A stretch of DNA of 64,000 bases from assembly GCA_024336345.1 (NCBI GenBank), contig JANFOG010000020.1, positions 1 to 64,000 of the forward strand. Direction: 5' to 3'. The notes under the pieces are model-generated. The model saw nothing but the letters and a program-made list of their open reading frames with translations. It ran no database searches and was not told the origin of the DNA. Below, in pieces: positions 1-11,069 of the stretch. The position numbers were made by a program, and so were the translations under genes. Position 1 is the first letter of the stretch; each line of letters starts with the position of its first letter. The DNA comes from Mariannaea sp. PMI_226. Taxonomy: Eukaryota > Ascomycota > Sordariomycetes > Hypocreales > Nectriaceae.

Positions 1-3000
1 TCAATATTTATAACTAAAGATTTAATAAAGTCAACATATGTAATTAGAAATCATAAAATTTATATTCTATTTTTTATATAGTATATTTTTAGTAATTCAA
101 AAGAATAATAATTCAGATAGACATTAAAATTATATATGTTTTAAAATTCCCTAAGAATTTTAATAAAATTATAATTATTTTGTATTCTTTTAAGTTTTAT
201 ATTTTTATTTAGTTTTTATTCATTAATAGTTATTATATTAAAGGCTTAAAGATAACACCTATAAATTAGATTTAGTCAATATCATTTTTATTGCTACTGA
301 CCCCTTAATACTTCTCTTCATCATATTTTTACACATTATTTTATAAATTTTAAAATAATTATATGTAATATTAACGTTACTATTTCTAAAGTTTTATTAT
401 GATAAAGTAAATAAATAAATAGTTTTAAATAACTAATGAATAAAGTATATCTATATATTCTAATATAAGCAATTAAGATAAACAATAAAAAAAGGTGAAA
501 GAAAATGATTTAGTAAATTATATAGGTTTTACCATCTATATTTATAATAATACCCATTGATTATATATATTCTTTATTAAATAATATAATATTAGCTAAT
601 GGATAATAATATAATATAATCTGTTATAAAATTTCACTTCTTTTTTACTGCTCCCTTATTTATTAATTTAACAAGCCTTAATATTAGTCTTAATTAATAC
701 TATATATTTATCTAGCTTTCTTTTTATATTATTTTAAAAACATTTATTAAAATATTTTATTAAGCAATATTATTTTTTTTAACTGTTGATTATATTTCTT
801 ATATATAAAAAGCAATAATCTATATCATATAAACAGATAGTTATTAAATTAGATTTCATATTCTTTTACATATTTTACTTTTTCATATTAAAAATATTAT
901 AAACATATTCAACTATAGTTTTATCATTACTATATTTGATATAGTATAAGGTTATATTTTTACCATAGTTTTAAATATTTAGCTGTTTTTTTAGAGATTT
1001 TTTAATATACTTTGTACATCTGTTACATATTATAAGAGCTCTAATAAACTCTATTATACTATCTACCCATATTTACAATCTAATAGCCCAAAGTATATTA
1101 TTTTTAAAGTGAGCTCTAAAATCCAAATTATCCCAAGACCTAAATATAGTTTTTAATAAGAGATTAAGATTATTCTTATTCTTTTCTTCAGGCTTGAGTA
1201 TCTTAACTTCTAGCTTCACTTTAATTCTTTTAATAATATACATAAGCTTTAGAACAATAATCTTATTGTTACTATCTAGATAATATTTTCGAGTGAGGAT
1301 TTGGCTAATAGGAATGTAAAAGAAAATATAGCAAATAGTCTTTAAATTAAGTATAAATAGGACAATTTATATGAGATACTTAAACATTTTACATGAATCA
1401 TTTTATTTAAAAGGCTTAAATAATAAAATACTATATTTATTATATTTTTTTTAATTTTTTTATATCATTATTATACAAAATATTATCAATTAAATTATTA
1501 AGAAAATACAAAAGATTAATAACATTATTTAAATGATTAAAATTAAGATATATGTTTCAAAATAATAATTACATTAAGACAAATACACTTAATCATAAGG
1601 GAATTATATTTAGATAATTATAATATAAGTTGATTTAATTAAAATTGTTAAAAATAATTTTATAATATAAAAAATCTTTCGGAAAAAAGTAGATTTTGAT
1701 TTCAAAAAGATAATAATAATAAAAAATAATATAAAAGATTAAATTATTAGTACACTTTTTATAATTTTATTAATTTCATAAAATGATTATTTAATATATA
1801 TTTTAGACAAAATAACGTAAATAGATTTTACTAAATCTTAATGATAAAAAATACACAATGATTAAAAAATTTAAAATAAAAAGTATAAAAGTAAATTAGT
1901 TAATAAAAATATTTTTAACTTATTTTATATTATTAAATGTTAACTGAGAAATAAAAATATTCTTAATTTATTATATATTATTAAATATTGGTTAATTAAA
2001 ATTAATATAAACAGATCATTATTAATATATTTAAATATCAATATATTTAAATTCAATATTAACACAGTAAAATTCAATATTCATATATTTAAATTCAATA
2101 TTAATATATTTGAGTTAAATATTAATGTAATTAAATTACATATTAATATATTTAAATAAAATATTAATATATTTGGAATTAAATAATATTTAGTATCAAA
2201 ATATATAAAATATTAATTGCGTTAAATAGTTATAGTAGTATAATAATTTTTCTATAAAAGATTTATTTTATTTTTTAACTAAAAATTAAATGTATAAAAT
2301 AAATAAAAAATATGATTACTTAAAAAATTATATATTAAAAACTTTCAAATTAAAATAATATATAAAAATAATTATATTTATGATATATATAAAAATTAAA
2401 ACGAAATATTTTAGATATTATAATTATATTTCATTTTATTTATATATTTATTTGTATTAATATAATTTAAACTACATATTATTATAATTTAATAAAATCA
2501 TTATCTTATATAATAAATATATGACTATAGTTATAAAATAAAATTAAATAAGTATTAGAAATAATTATTTCATTTAATTATCAAAGATTTATTATAAATT
2601 TTGTTCTTTTTATTATTTAATTATTAAATAATAAATATTAGTTAATTAAAAATTATTAATATTTATATTTAATTCTTTTTTATATAGAATATATAAATTA
2701 TTATTTTCTTATTTAAAATTGTTTTATTTTTTAAATAAATTTGACATAAATTTTTATATTCATTCATAATATAATCTATATATTTCATTGTTAAATATAA
2801 CATTATGAATTATTTTTACTACTTTTTATTCTCATTTATTTTCTGATAGTTATATTATATTACATTATAATACATATATTAAAATATAAGTTAACTATTA
2901 CAAATATGTAATAATATATTTACTATATAAAAAAATTAAATTTAATAAAATTTAACTATTAAAGACTATACTATAAAATATATATTTTATATGAATCATA

Positions 3001-3150
3001 AATAAAAGAAAATTATATAACTTATATGTTAATAATTTTTATAAAATATTTATTTTAAAAATTAAATAATTAAATACACTCCTTCTTTAAATATCTATTA
3101 ATTATATAATATATAATATATAAATATAAATTATAATAATTTTTCAAAAA
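1..3150. repeat. Extremely AT-rich, gene-free block (RIP-like)
   Basis: The block is almost entirely A and T, with only scattered G/C, and no ORF of note. It ends abruptly at about 3150, where composition returns to roughly half GC. This is what repeat-induced point mutation does to repeated DNA in Pezizomycotina. A slightly less extreme stretch at about 1020-1340 could be an eroded transposon core, but I cannot name it. It could alternatively be centromere-proximal or subtelomeric AT isochore; no TTAGGG array is present. Confidence 0.8.
2021..2185. repeat. 21-bp AT minisatellite, about 8 imperfect units
   Basis: Within the AT block a unit close to ATTAATATATTTAAATTCAA(T) recurs about eight times head to tail with point differences. 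It stands out from the surrounding AT sequence by its constant spacing of about 21 bp. Whether it is a remnant of a RIP-mutated tandem array or arose by slippage cannot be told. Confidence 0.6.
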
Positions 3151-3654
3151 CTGTTGTTATAAACTTCCTAAGGTTATCTTGCGCGGAGAGTGTTTCCATT
3201 ACGCTATGAAGGTCCTAGAAGTTGTAGCAATTTGCCGTATAATCTATGGCGAAAGCGTCTTCTGATGGGTGCTCGGTTGATCGGGTGTATCACAACACGA
3301 GCGATGGTGGATTGCTCGACTCTCACTTTGCTACTCATGCGAGGAGAGACTTCTGGGCATCATACTCAGTCGGCGCAATACACTTCCAAGGCTAGCCCCT
3401 TCGTAGGAAAGCTGAAGGAAAGGGGAATCAAACTCTCCATTGAACGACTCTAAACAAGAATGCACAAAGGTAAAAACATAATGCGGATGCTAATGAATGT
3501 AGGCGACTTCGGACAGGAAGCCGTGATTTTTATTTTGCTTTTTCAGCAGTTATATAATCTCCGGTATATAAGTCTGGTCGGGGTACACGTTCCGCGTCTC
3601 TTATTATGATAAACCCCTTTTTGGTGCTATCATAGGTAGAGATCAAGCGACACA
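3151..3654. other. Normal-composition flank without a supported gene
   Basis: Composition changes sharply from AT-saturated to ordinary at the left edge. An 87-codon open frame at 3190-3453 shows no recognisable domain, so I do not call it a gene. The stretch probably belongs to the 5' flank of the interrupted ORF that begins at 3655. Confidence 0.4.
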
Positions 3655-4420
3655 ATGTCTCCATCAGCCCCGAGACGTCGTGGTCGACCCAGAAATGCAG
3701 CGTCCGAAGAGGAGCGGGAGGCACGGGAACGTGCTTTGCAGGGTGCACGACGATACTACCAACGACAACACCAGCAAGCCATCACCCCCATCGCGCGCTG
3801 ACCGAGTCCCAAGAAGCGAGATTCATAAAGCATTGCCATTATCAACCTCATCCGCCCGTTGTACCGTCGACGACGGATCCAATTGTTGGTCCCCTCCACT
3901 CAGAGCTTCATGTCCAGCTCCCCACTCCGCTCGAGGACCCACCAGCGGCCGAGCCCACCTATAACCGCAACGACGACGACGAACAGCCGAACGAGGCCGA
4001 AGCGGGCTCGGTCGGAGCAGTGTGCAACCCGCCACTAGTAGGGGATGCCGGGTTAGATGATACGCCATTCCAATATGACCCGGCTGAGGAAGAACGGAGT
4101 CAGCATGGCCAGGAGATACAGGTCCTCCTGCAATCAGTTGAGAAAGCCTTCGCGTCTCAGTATCACCAGTCCAAGGTGCCTATCGATACTCTATCCAGGC
4201 TCTTAAAGTGGTATCCTAAATCGCAGTTATAGACTTCCTAGCTGATTTCAAACTGTAGCTGATGATAATGTTGATGACGATGATGATGAGGACAACGACA
4301 CGGCGATGGTTATCAATGCGATAATGATCGTGAATTTATCACCCAACAAAATCCACCCATTCCTGCAAACCAAGGGTGTGCTCAACTCAACGTATTTCAA
4401 TATATTGAATGGATTGACGA

Positions 4421-4463
4421 TCAACGTCAACTCAACGTCAACTCAACGTCAACTCAACGTCAA
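4421..4463 (+). repeat. Subterminal 11-bp tandem repeat of the hAT element
   Basis: The unit CTCAACGTCAA repeats about four times directly inside the left end of the hAT element. Subterminal short repeats are common in hAT elements, where they act as transposase binding sites. Here that role is inferred from position only. Confidence 0.6.
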
Positions 4464-4814
4464 TCAATATCGAATCTAGATTACATAAGATCAATCCATT
4501 TTGAGTTATCATTGATTGAATGGATTGAAGGTGGTGGATTTAGGGTAGTTGGTAGTAGGTGTAAGCAGGCCAGCAAGCCGGCTCTATAGTCGGCCCGAGA
4601 AAATAGGGGCTATTTCCTTAGGGACGTTCCAAGCTAGCTAGAGGAATCGACTCCTTCACATTGGGGTAAATTTACGGTCAACAGTAGGACTCGTGATTCC
4701 TGAAGGGTCTTTGGCATCTTGAGTAGGTTTAGTCCTTGCGATCCACACTTCGCGTCACACTAACCTTAATATGGTTTAGTTCACTACCTTGGGGTTTTTC
4801 TCCCTATTGGATCA

Positions 4815-6220
4815 GTGCCGACGCGCTCCATGATCGCGTTCTTCCGCGACCGTGATCCAGCTGGACGCTCTGAACCAGAAGGAATGGAGCACACAGCGCC
4901 CTCCACGAACGACGTTGACGTGTTATCTTCCGCCACACTTGCAGTGGCTTCTTTAGCGACGCCAGCTCCCAGCCTGCGGGAGGAAACACCACATGAAGAA
5001 GTAGAGCATCAGTACTTCTGGCGTTACTTCCCGGATTACGTGTGGTCCCAACACGTCCGAGATACGCCATCGTGGGTATGGAGTTTTGGGTACGATGTTG
5101 AGGATGCTTCTGGTACTCGGCGGTGGGTCTGCAGGCGCTGCATCTAGAACAAGAATCCCAAACACAGAAGCTTCGTGGAGAAGGGAATTCAGAATGCGAA
5201 CGCCCATTTATTCAAGGGCCATGGAATACGCTTGGATTCTACGAGGATGCCGTGAAGACTCTGGAAGGCGATGGCCAACAACGCAAGCGGAGAGGAGAGT
5301 GGGTTGGCTCGTACGGGAATGTATGGGAGGTTATCCAGGGATTCGAGTTCTTGTTGGAAGTGCTCGAGGACTATAAGCAGCTTGCTTCTGAGATACCCGA
5401 CGCGGAGCACTTCCGAATCAATATTAATCTGGGTTTGGAAAAACTCAACAAGTACTACAGCAGGCTGGATGAGACGCCAATCTACTACACGGCCTTAGCG
5501 CTGCACCCGGCTTTCCGGTGGGGGTATTTCGAGAATGAGTGGAAGGATAAGACGAAATGGGTGATGAAGGCGAAGTAGATGGTCCGAGGAGTGTGGGAAT
5601 CGGACTATCGTCACCTGCAGGTGGTCCGGAGTCCCGTGGACGACGAACCAGTTGCGAAGCGGCAGCGAAAGCACTACAACCCATTTCAAGCGTACTGTGA
5701 GCGCACGCGGCCGGTTCTCGGATACGGTTTGGTGAAAGAGGAAGCGAATTTGCGTGACGACATCAATGAAGATATTGACGAGCTCGAATTATGGCAGTCG
5801 TCATGGGAGGATGGAGATAACGATGTTAGAGATCCAATATCATACTGGCATGAACGCAAACGTCGGTATCCTCGTCTTTCACGAATGGCGCTGGACTTCC
5901 TTACGATCCAGCCGATGTCAGCAGAGTGCGAGAGGAGGTTTGCGGCGGCAGGGCGGATGGTGACGCCATTACGAAATCGGCTGGACGCGGACATTATAGG
6001 AATGTGTCAAGTGCTGCGATCGTGGTTACGGGCTGGGGTGATTGACGACCTGGATGTGCCACTACTTCCTACCGAGAATGGTAGTGGTGATGGGGCGGAA
6101 GAAGGATCGTGGGTAGAGGTGGGATGTGAAGAAAAGGGGATGGAAGAGTGGGAGTGGAATAGTTCAGCTTGGAGATCAACGACTTCAACCAGTGTCCATT
6201 CAACTCAATTTGACGGATAG
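4815..6220 (+). pseudogene. hAT transposase, truncated and stop-interrupted
   Basis: The first frame (from about 4815) ends in a BED-like zinc-finger segment, SWVWSFGYDVED...WVCRRC. After a jump of frame near 5147 the next part (5160-5578) resembles the late catalytic/helical region (LNKYYSRLDETPIYYTALAL, then HPAFRWGYFENEW). An in-frame TAG at 5576 interrupts it, and the same frame continues to 6220 with the hAT C-terminal dimerisation region (FLTIQPMSAECERRFAAAGR). In hAT transposases the zinc finger and dimer region are separated by several hundred residues; here they are about 250 codons apart. Most of the RNase H-like core has therefore been deleted. The TAG is compatible with a CAG-to-TAG (C-to-T) mutation. 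Not functional. Confidence 0.85.
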
Positions 6221-7305
6221 TTGATCAACGCCACTGGAGAGAGTGGTTTGACCTGGTCAGCTCACCGCCACCGAGCCATTCAGTTGATTGAATTGAGTGG
6301 TGCACATCCTTGCTGCAAACTCGACCTCTACACTCGAGAAGTTACTTGCGCAAGAATGGGCAACGCATTTGAGCTGCTCGAATCAAGAACATGAAGCAGA
6401 TCATAATGGCATGGCCAACACTGGTCACCACCACTCCTGCAAGTTCCTGGAAAATGTCATCGTTCGGCTGGATGGATTAATTGATGATGACCACGGGCAT
6501 CATCCGCTTCCATATATCACCGATCCTTCTTCTGATCTTCTCTGTTATGCCTCTCAACTCGAGAATCTCTACGGCAGCGACCCTCCTTTGATCCGGAACA
6601 GTCTACGCGCCCACACTTTGATTTCCGAGTAGCTTGCCAAATCGCTCTTGAAGGGTCCTCAACTGACGCAAAACCACCGAGTCTCCGTCTCTCAACTAGA
6701 CATTGTCTTGTCCATCTATTTACAGATGGCTTCATTTCGAAGACCTACGACATCGATAGCATGTGTAGTTTTCCCTCTTCCATCGCTGTCGCCAAGTTAG
6801 GTATCCAATGGTACCCGCAACGTATGTCATCTTCAATCACACTGATGATGTACATATCAGCATCGACATTCCGAATAAAGGCTTTCATCAAACAAAACTC
6901 TCAATCGCACCGAACTACCCAACAACGCGCCCCCTACACCATGTCCCTAACTATTGTTTGGGACGACTTCAGGGTTTGGTCGATACATTCATTTGGGTAT
7001 TCTTCCTAGCCTTGTGCGGACGTCACACACATGACAGCCCGTATATACAGGCATCCCTCCCTGAGAAATAGTACGCGCTTTGGTATGAACAGATCCTACT
7101 GCCAGCGATCATCGCCGCAGTACAAGACCCAAACATACTTCAGTATATACCAAACAGTCGCTGAGTCGCTCAATCTAACTCACGCGCCCGACAGGAGAGC
7201 ATCTCGAACGAGCGTGTCAAGGAGGAGAATACTAATACAGAATTACTTGGCCAAGGCAACAGGAGCAACGGGCACCCGTAGTTCGCAGCCATAAGACTCT
7301 ATATG

Positions 7306-7636
7306 TGTTGGAAAGAATTAAGGTTTCCCCCTTGACTTCACGAGTCTCATGTCATGATACAAACTCTGAGGAATTCCTAGATGGTGGCGACCTGGTAGGA
7401 CTCAGGCTCAAATTGAAATAGAAAACAAGCCCTTCACGTTCATTAACATAAATAACTCCAATCAATACAAAAATAAAATATCGCATTACAGTACCAGCTA
7501 AGGCAAAAGAGAATGCACATTCCGCACTTTGCTGCTCAGTAATAATGACTTATAGCTAAGTGACATAAAATAAATAAATAATACAATATGAACTACTTTT
7601 CATCAACTGCATTCAGCACCCCTGCGCAATCCAACA
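7306..7636 (+). mobile_element. LTR-like solo repeat, copy 1 (331 bp)
   Basis: It starts TGTTGGA and ends CCAACA, the TG...CA inverted termini of an LTR, with AGAATTAAGGTTTCCCCCT next to the start. It shares most of its sequence with copies at 37269, 39797, 41636(-) and 60750(-). Compared with those it carries about 130 bp of extra AT-rich sequence after the CAATCAATACAA motif. No internal retrotransposon domain sits next to it, and I cannot find a clean 5-bp duplication. Solo LTR of a copia-type element is the best reading; a MITE is the alternative. Confidence 0.6.
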
Positions 7637-7822
7637 AGTATCGAAGCGACCGAATGCCTCAAATCATGGCTTGGTAAAGGCAGCAGGGTGGCCTTTATCG
7701 ATGACGACCTTGATTCAAGCGGAGAGATTGCATAGCTTGTTTGACTCTGATTTTACCGCGGTCGTTTAATGTTTGACTCAGTACTATCACGTGAATAATA
7801 TGGCCGGGTATCTTGCCATATA

Positions 7823-7882
7823 TGTTGCGTGCCAGTGACAAATATCCACATCCGCCACTGGCCCGGTCCAGTCGTGAATACG
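7823..7882 (+). repeat. Left terminal inverted repeat of Ginger-like element
   Basis: It pairs with the right TIR at 9786-9846. The outer 17 bp and the inner 24 bp match well; the middle ~18 bp are diverged and one base differs in length. Confidence 0.75.
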
Positions 7883-7902
7883 AACTAGCGGTGTGTGCCG
7901 AG

Positions 7903-9769
7903 ATGAGTTCCCTGATTGAGCTTCTGCTTCTCTACTTCCTTCACTTCCCGCCTATTATGCCACCAGAATGCCCACCAAATGCCATAATGGAGCCATCAAT
8001 TGCCCTGGATAATCCATTTCCAAATGATGTGCGTTGTGCATTTCAATCCTACATTGAAAGCCCAACATACACTAATAGAGAGCGCATTGAATACACCAAA
8101 TGGCGGGAGTTGCATATTCTACTTGATAATCCCGACCGAAAACCACGGAATCAAGCTGAATCTCGACTGAAGCACCGAGCTTACTCTGAATTTGAACTTG
8201 TCAATAACCGGCTACATCGCAAGCCAGATTCTAAACATCCAGAATCACGATACGTGGTGCCCGAAAATGAAGCATTTGATACAATTGCCAACCAACATTT
8301 ACAGCTACTTCATGCTGGGAAGAACAAGACCTGGGCAGCGGTGCAGGAAAAGTTTTATGGCATCAGATGTTGAATTTGTCATTCAACGCTGCAAGAACTG
8401 CGCACTTAATCGACCGGCTGCGACGAAGGCTCCATTAGTTCCCATTGTTACTAGCCGAGCTTGGGAGCGTGTTCAAGCTGATCTGATCGATATGCGCCAT
8501 GAACCGTCAGGTCAATATAAGTGGATAGTACATATTAAGGATCACTTTTCCAAATATACCCAGCTATATCCATTGAAAAGCAAGCACGCAGACCCATTTG
8601 CGGAAGCGTTTACTTGTTTCATCGCCGCCTTCCTACCTCCAAAGATTGTCCAAACCGATAATGGCAAAGAGTTTAAAGGAGCCTTGTTAATCTTGTTACG
8701 TAAGTATGGGATCTAGATCATTAACGGAGCGCCAAGGTCACCCAAAACCCAAGGCTTGGTTGAGCAAGCCAATGGAGTTGTAGAAGCGAAGCTCCGAGCT
8801 TGGAAAATGGATAACGGGTCTACTGAGTGGGCCAATGGAATTATGGAAGTTACACTGGCAATGAACACCCAGAAGCACTCTACTATTGGCTTTGCTCCTG
8901 TAGAGTTGCTCTTTAGGGACCGCGCTCCCTACACTGACTGGCTAAATCAGCAAAAGCGATTAGACCCTGCTGTCAGCGTCCCCCAAGAGGATTCTGCCCA
9001 GGCTCCAATCTATACCCTTAGCCCCGGCACTCGTGCTTCAAGTCCTACAATCAATATTGGCATTAGCCCAGGCAGTTCGCAGATTAGTATGCTTATCACC
9101 CCAGAACCTGGGGTAGGGTCAGAAATCAACGTGCGAATCTCGCCATCAATCCATAGCTCTCCAACTCACAAGTCAGAGAAGGAGCAGCGGGTATCAGAGC
9201 CTACAGATCAGGTAATTACAAAAGCCCGGAACGCAACCCAGAGATCAAAGTTTCGGATGATGCAGAAGTACTCTAAACGGCACACAATCCAGCACTTTAA
9301 TATCGGAGACGTTGTCTCTATCAAGGTTCCTAGAGAAGATCGCACCTCCACGGACAACCGGCGACTATTTGGGCGTATTCTAGAAGAGCCCTACGCTCAT
9401 AGATACAGGGTTTTGACTGCTTCGGGAGTTATTAAGCGGTTAATACCTACTAAGGGAGTAGGCGCAGTGGATGAGTCTCTCTGGCCAGATATCACTATTC
9501 CAATGACTAGTAAAGAGGTTACACTTACAGAAGCAGCTCGGGATGCTTCCACTAGTGCACGGGTAGGAGTGTCGTGTCAGTGTAAAGGAGAGTGCAATAC
9601 CAAGAGGTGCAGGTGCTACAAGGAAGATAAAGAGTGTACAGTTCATTGCCATAGGGATGACCATAACTGTGGAAATCAATCAAGGTTGGCAATTGGGGCT
9701 GAATTGGCGTTAGTTGAGCGACCGAAGAGAAAGCGGGCGAGGGCAGACACAGTAGGAAACAGCAATTAG
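7903..9769 (+). pseudogene. Ginger-like integrase/transposase with C-terminal CXC (CRC-type) cysteine tail, broken
   Basis: From the ATG at 7903 the frame holds an HHCC zinc-binding domain: HLQLLH near 8310, then CKNC near 8395 after a frameshift at about 8365. Next comes an rve DDE core, with D in VQADLID near 8480, D in TDNGKEF near 8660 and E in LVEQANG near 8765. A TAG at 8714 sits between the second D and the E. Beyond are a low-complexity Ser/Pro linker, a GPY/F-like or SH3-like DNA-binding region (FNIGDVVSIKVPRED near 9300), and a cysteine-rich tail from 9573 (CQCKGEC...KRCRCYKEDKEC...C). The tail resembles CXC/CRC domains seen in several Gypsy-integrase-derived proteins. The TAG fits a CAG-to-TAG change. 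If the frameshift and stop are ignored, all three catalytic acidic residues are still present. Confidence 0.85.
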
Positions 9770-9785
9770 ATCATTTTGGGTGCTC

Positions 9786-9846
9786 CGTATTCGCGACTGG
9801 ACCGGGCCATTCGCGAATTACACTTATTCGTCACTGGCCCGGAACA
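9786..9846 (-). repeat. Right terminal inverted repeat of Ginger-like element
   Basis: Reverse-complementary partner of 7823-7882, starting 17 bp after the stop codon of the integrase frame. It ends in AACA followed by the TATA duplication. Confidence 0.75.
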
Positions 9847-9850
9847 TATA

Positions 9851-10305
9851 TTTTGATCATTTCATATCAGCCTCATACGATATAATGAGGGTTCTACCCC
9901 ATAATATATGATATGAGCTTCAAAAAGCTCATCATATAACTACACTGATTAGAAGAGTACATGGCTATAGCTATAGTTATGTCCGAACGATTGGACCTAA
10001 ACGTTCCACAATCCGTCTATCCGTTGAGCAGGTAACGGGCTTGCGATTGGAGCGGGTCCCACCTATTGCTCAACATTCACAGTCCACTCGAGTTCACCAG
10101 CAGGTTTATTGCATTATCAGGGTTTATTTGTAAACCACCCTTTTCCCTCAAATTTCTAGGCTCCTGCAGCGCAGCCACGCACCTCGACTTCACTCACATT
10201 TCTTCCATCCCTTATTATGCTTCAATATCCTACTTTCCTTCAGAATCTACCCTTAGTATCGCATGAAATCGTAATCGACGCGGTGAGAAAATCTTTGTCT
10301 TGATT
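9851..10305. other. Intergenic, no gene seen
   Basis: Ordinary-composition sequence after the transposon, with pyrimidine-rich runs at 10130-10250 that resemble a fungal promoter. An open frame of 66 codons at 10066 has no recognisable content. Confidence 0.4.
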
Positions 10306-11069
10306 ATGACTCGTCCATCTCGTCTTATCAAACATGCATTGGAAAATTCGATGAGAAAGTGGCTTGAGTTCGATGGTTTCTCGATCAACAAGATGCCGGA
10401 GGTCGGTAGTGCATCTTCAGAAGAATTTAGGCAGGCAGGAAGACGCAATTCCCTAGAGTTATCAATAGGCGCCTCTAATCAAGAATACCTTAATACTAAC
10501 GACTACAAGCGTAGCACCAAGGTTAGTAAATATAGTACCATAAGGCTTGAAGACGATTCTAACGCAAATATTCGTAGTCGATTATCTCAGTGCCCCCGCA
10601 TGGCGACTTCAATAGGATCAACAATGTTGGAGATAACCACATTCCTAACGCTCAGCGAGAGCCAATAGAACAGCTCCTACAAGATCAACGACCACTTTCA
10701 GGGAAGAATGTCAAAATTGTGTATAGTGTCTTTGTCGCCCCGAACCGCAACATCAAATGGACGCCCCAAAAGGGAAAGCTATCGGAATACAATTTCATGC
10801 AGCTCCTTGAAGAACTTGACTAATTGAATATCCAAAAGCCTTTCTACGGGCTAAACTTTAAGCTTCAAGTCAAAAACACAATACACTTTGTGGATGACAC
10901 GCAAATTGGGAGTGACGAAGAGCTGCAAATTGCGAGGGAGCGGTTTAAAGTAAAGATCAAGAATATATTGAGAGAGGAACCTTTAGATGGATTACTGCAT
11001 TGCGAATTAGTTATTGCTCCTGTGTTCCCTCAGGTCGAAGATGAGGAGGAAGACCAAATTAGTTTGTAG
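10306..11069 (+). pseudogene. Hypothetical protein gene, frameshifted and stop-interrupted
   Basis: A first frame from ATG 10306 (MTRPSRLIKHALENSM...) runs to about 10595. Coding character then moves to another frame (HGDFNRINNVGDN...) that reads to a TAA at 10821 and continues in frame to 11069. The second half is coherent: NIKWTPQKGKLSEYNF, then LNFKLQVKNTIHFVDDTQIG, a charged helix and a very acidic tail, PQVEDEEEDQISL. I do not recognise the family. An unusual intron could replace the frameshift, but the TAA still has to be explained, so pseudogene is the safer call. Confidence 0.45.

Larger units (their letters stand above)
4371..6312 (+). mobile_element. hAT-family DNA transposon, internally deleted, with perfect 8-bp TSD
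   Basis: The element begins CAAGGGTGTGCTCAACTCAA and ends with the reverse complement of CAAGGATGTGCACCACTCAA, so the first ~20 bp of the two ends form a good terminal inverted repeat. It is flanked on both sides by CTGCAAAC (4363-4370 and 6313-6320), the 8-bp duplication expected of hAT. The cargo is a damaged hAT transposase. Total length is 1,942 bp, short for a fungal autonomous hAT, and much of the catalytic core is missing. The intact TSD argues for a fairly recent insertion. Confidence 0.85.
3655..7305 (+). pseudogene. Interrupted transposon-associated ORF of unknown function, split by a hAT insertion
   Basis: An ATG at 3655 opens a basic N-terminus (MSPSAPRRRGRPRNAASEEE...) that stops at about 3800. 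A second frame carries acidic, proline-rich sequence up to a stop at 4232. The frame reading DGYQCDNDREFITQ... just before 4363 continues without a break across the 8-bp target duplication of the hAT element into STSTLEKLLAQEW... at 6321. That shows the element landed inside coding sequence. Further on there is an in-frame TAG (6630), a frame change near 6722 (DGFISKTYDIDSMCSFP...), a TAG at 7069 and a TGA near 7165. The stops fit C-to-T (RIP-type) changes. I do not recognise the family; the pieces behave like a multi-copy, transposon-associated fungal gene. It is clearly dead. The right end is cut by the LTR-like repeat at 7306. Confidence 0.55.
7823..9846 (+). mobile_element. Ginger-like DNA transposon with TIRs and TATA target duplication
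   Basis: The element runs from TGTTGCG... to ...GGAACA, flanked by TATA on both sides (7819-7822 and 9847-9850). The ends form an imperfect inverted repeat of about 60 bp. Its best parts are GCCAGTGAC and the inner GGCCCGGTCCAGTCG(T/C)GAATACG. It encodes a retrovirus/Gypsy-type integrase but no gag, protease or reverse transcriptase. That is the hallmark of Ginger elements, which, as I recall, start TGTNR and make 4-bp duplications. The coding part is broken by one frameshift and one stop, so this copy is not autonomous now. Confidence 0.75.

Noticed and set aside
1020..1340. Possible eroded transposase or reverse transcriptase in the less AT-rich part of the block
   Set aside because: Some helical, Lys-rich minus-strand pieces can be read, but no catalytic motif can be supported.
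3190..3453. 87-codon open frame next to the AT block
   Set aside because: No start context, domain or codon character; likely chance in normal-composition flank.
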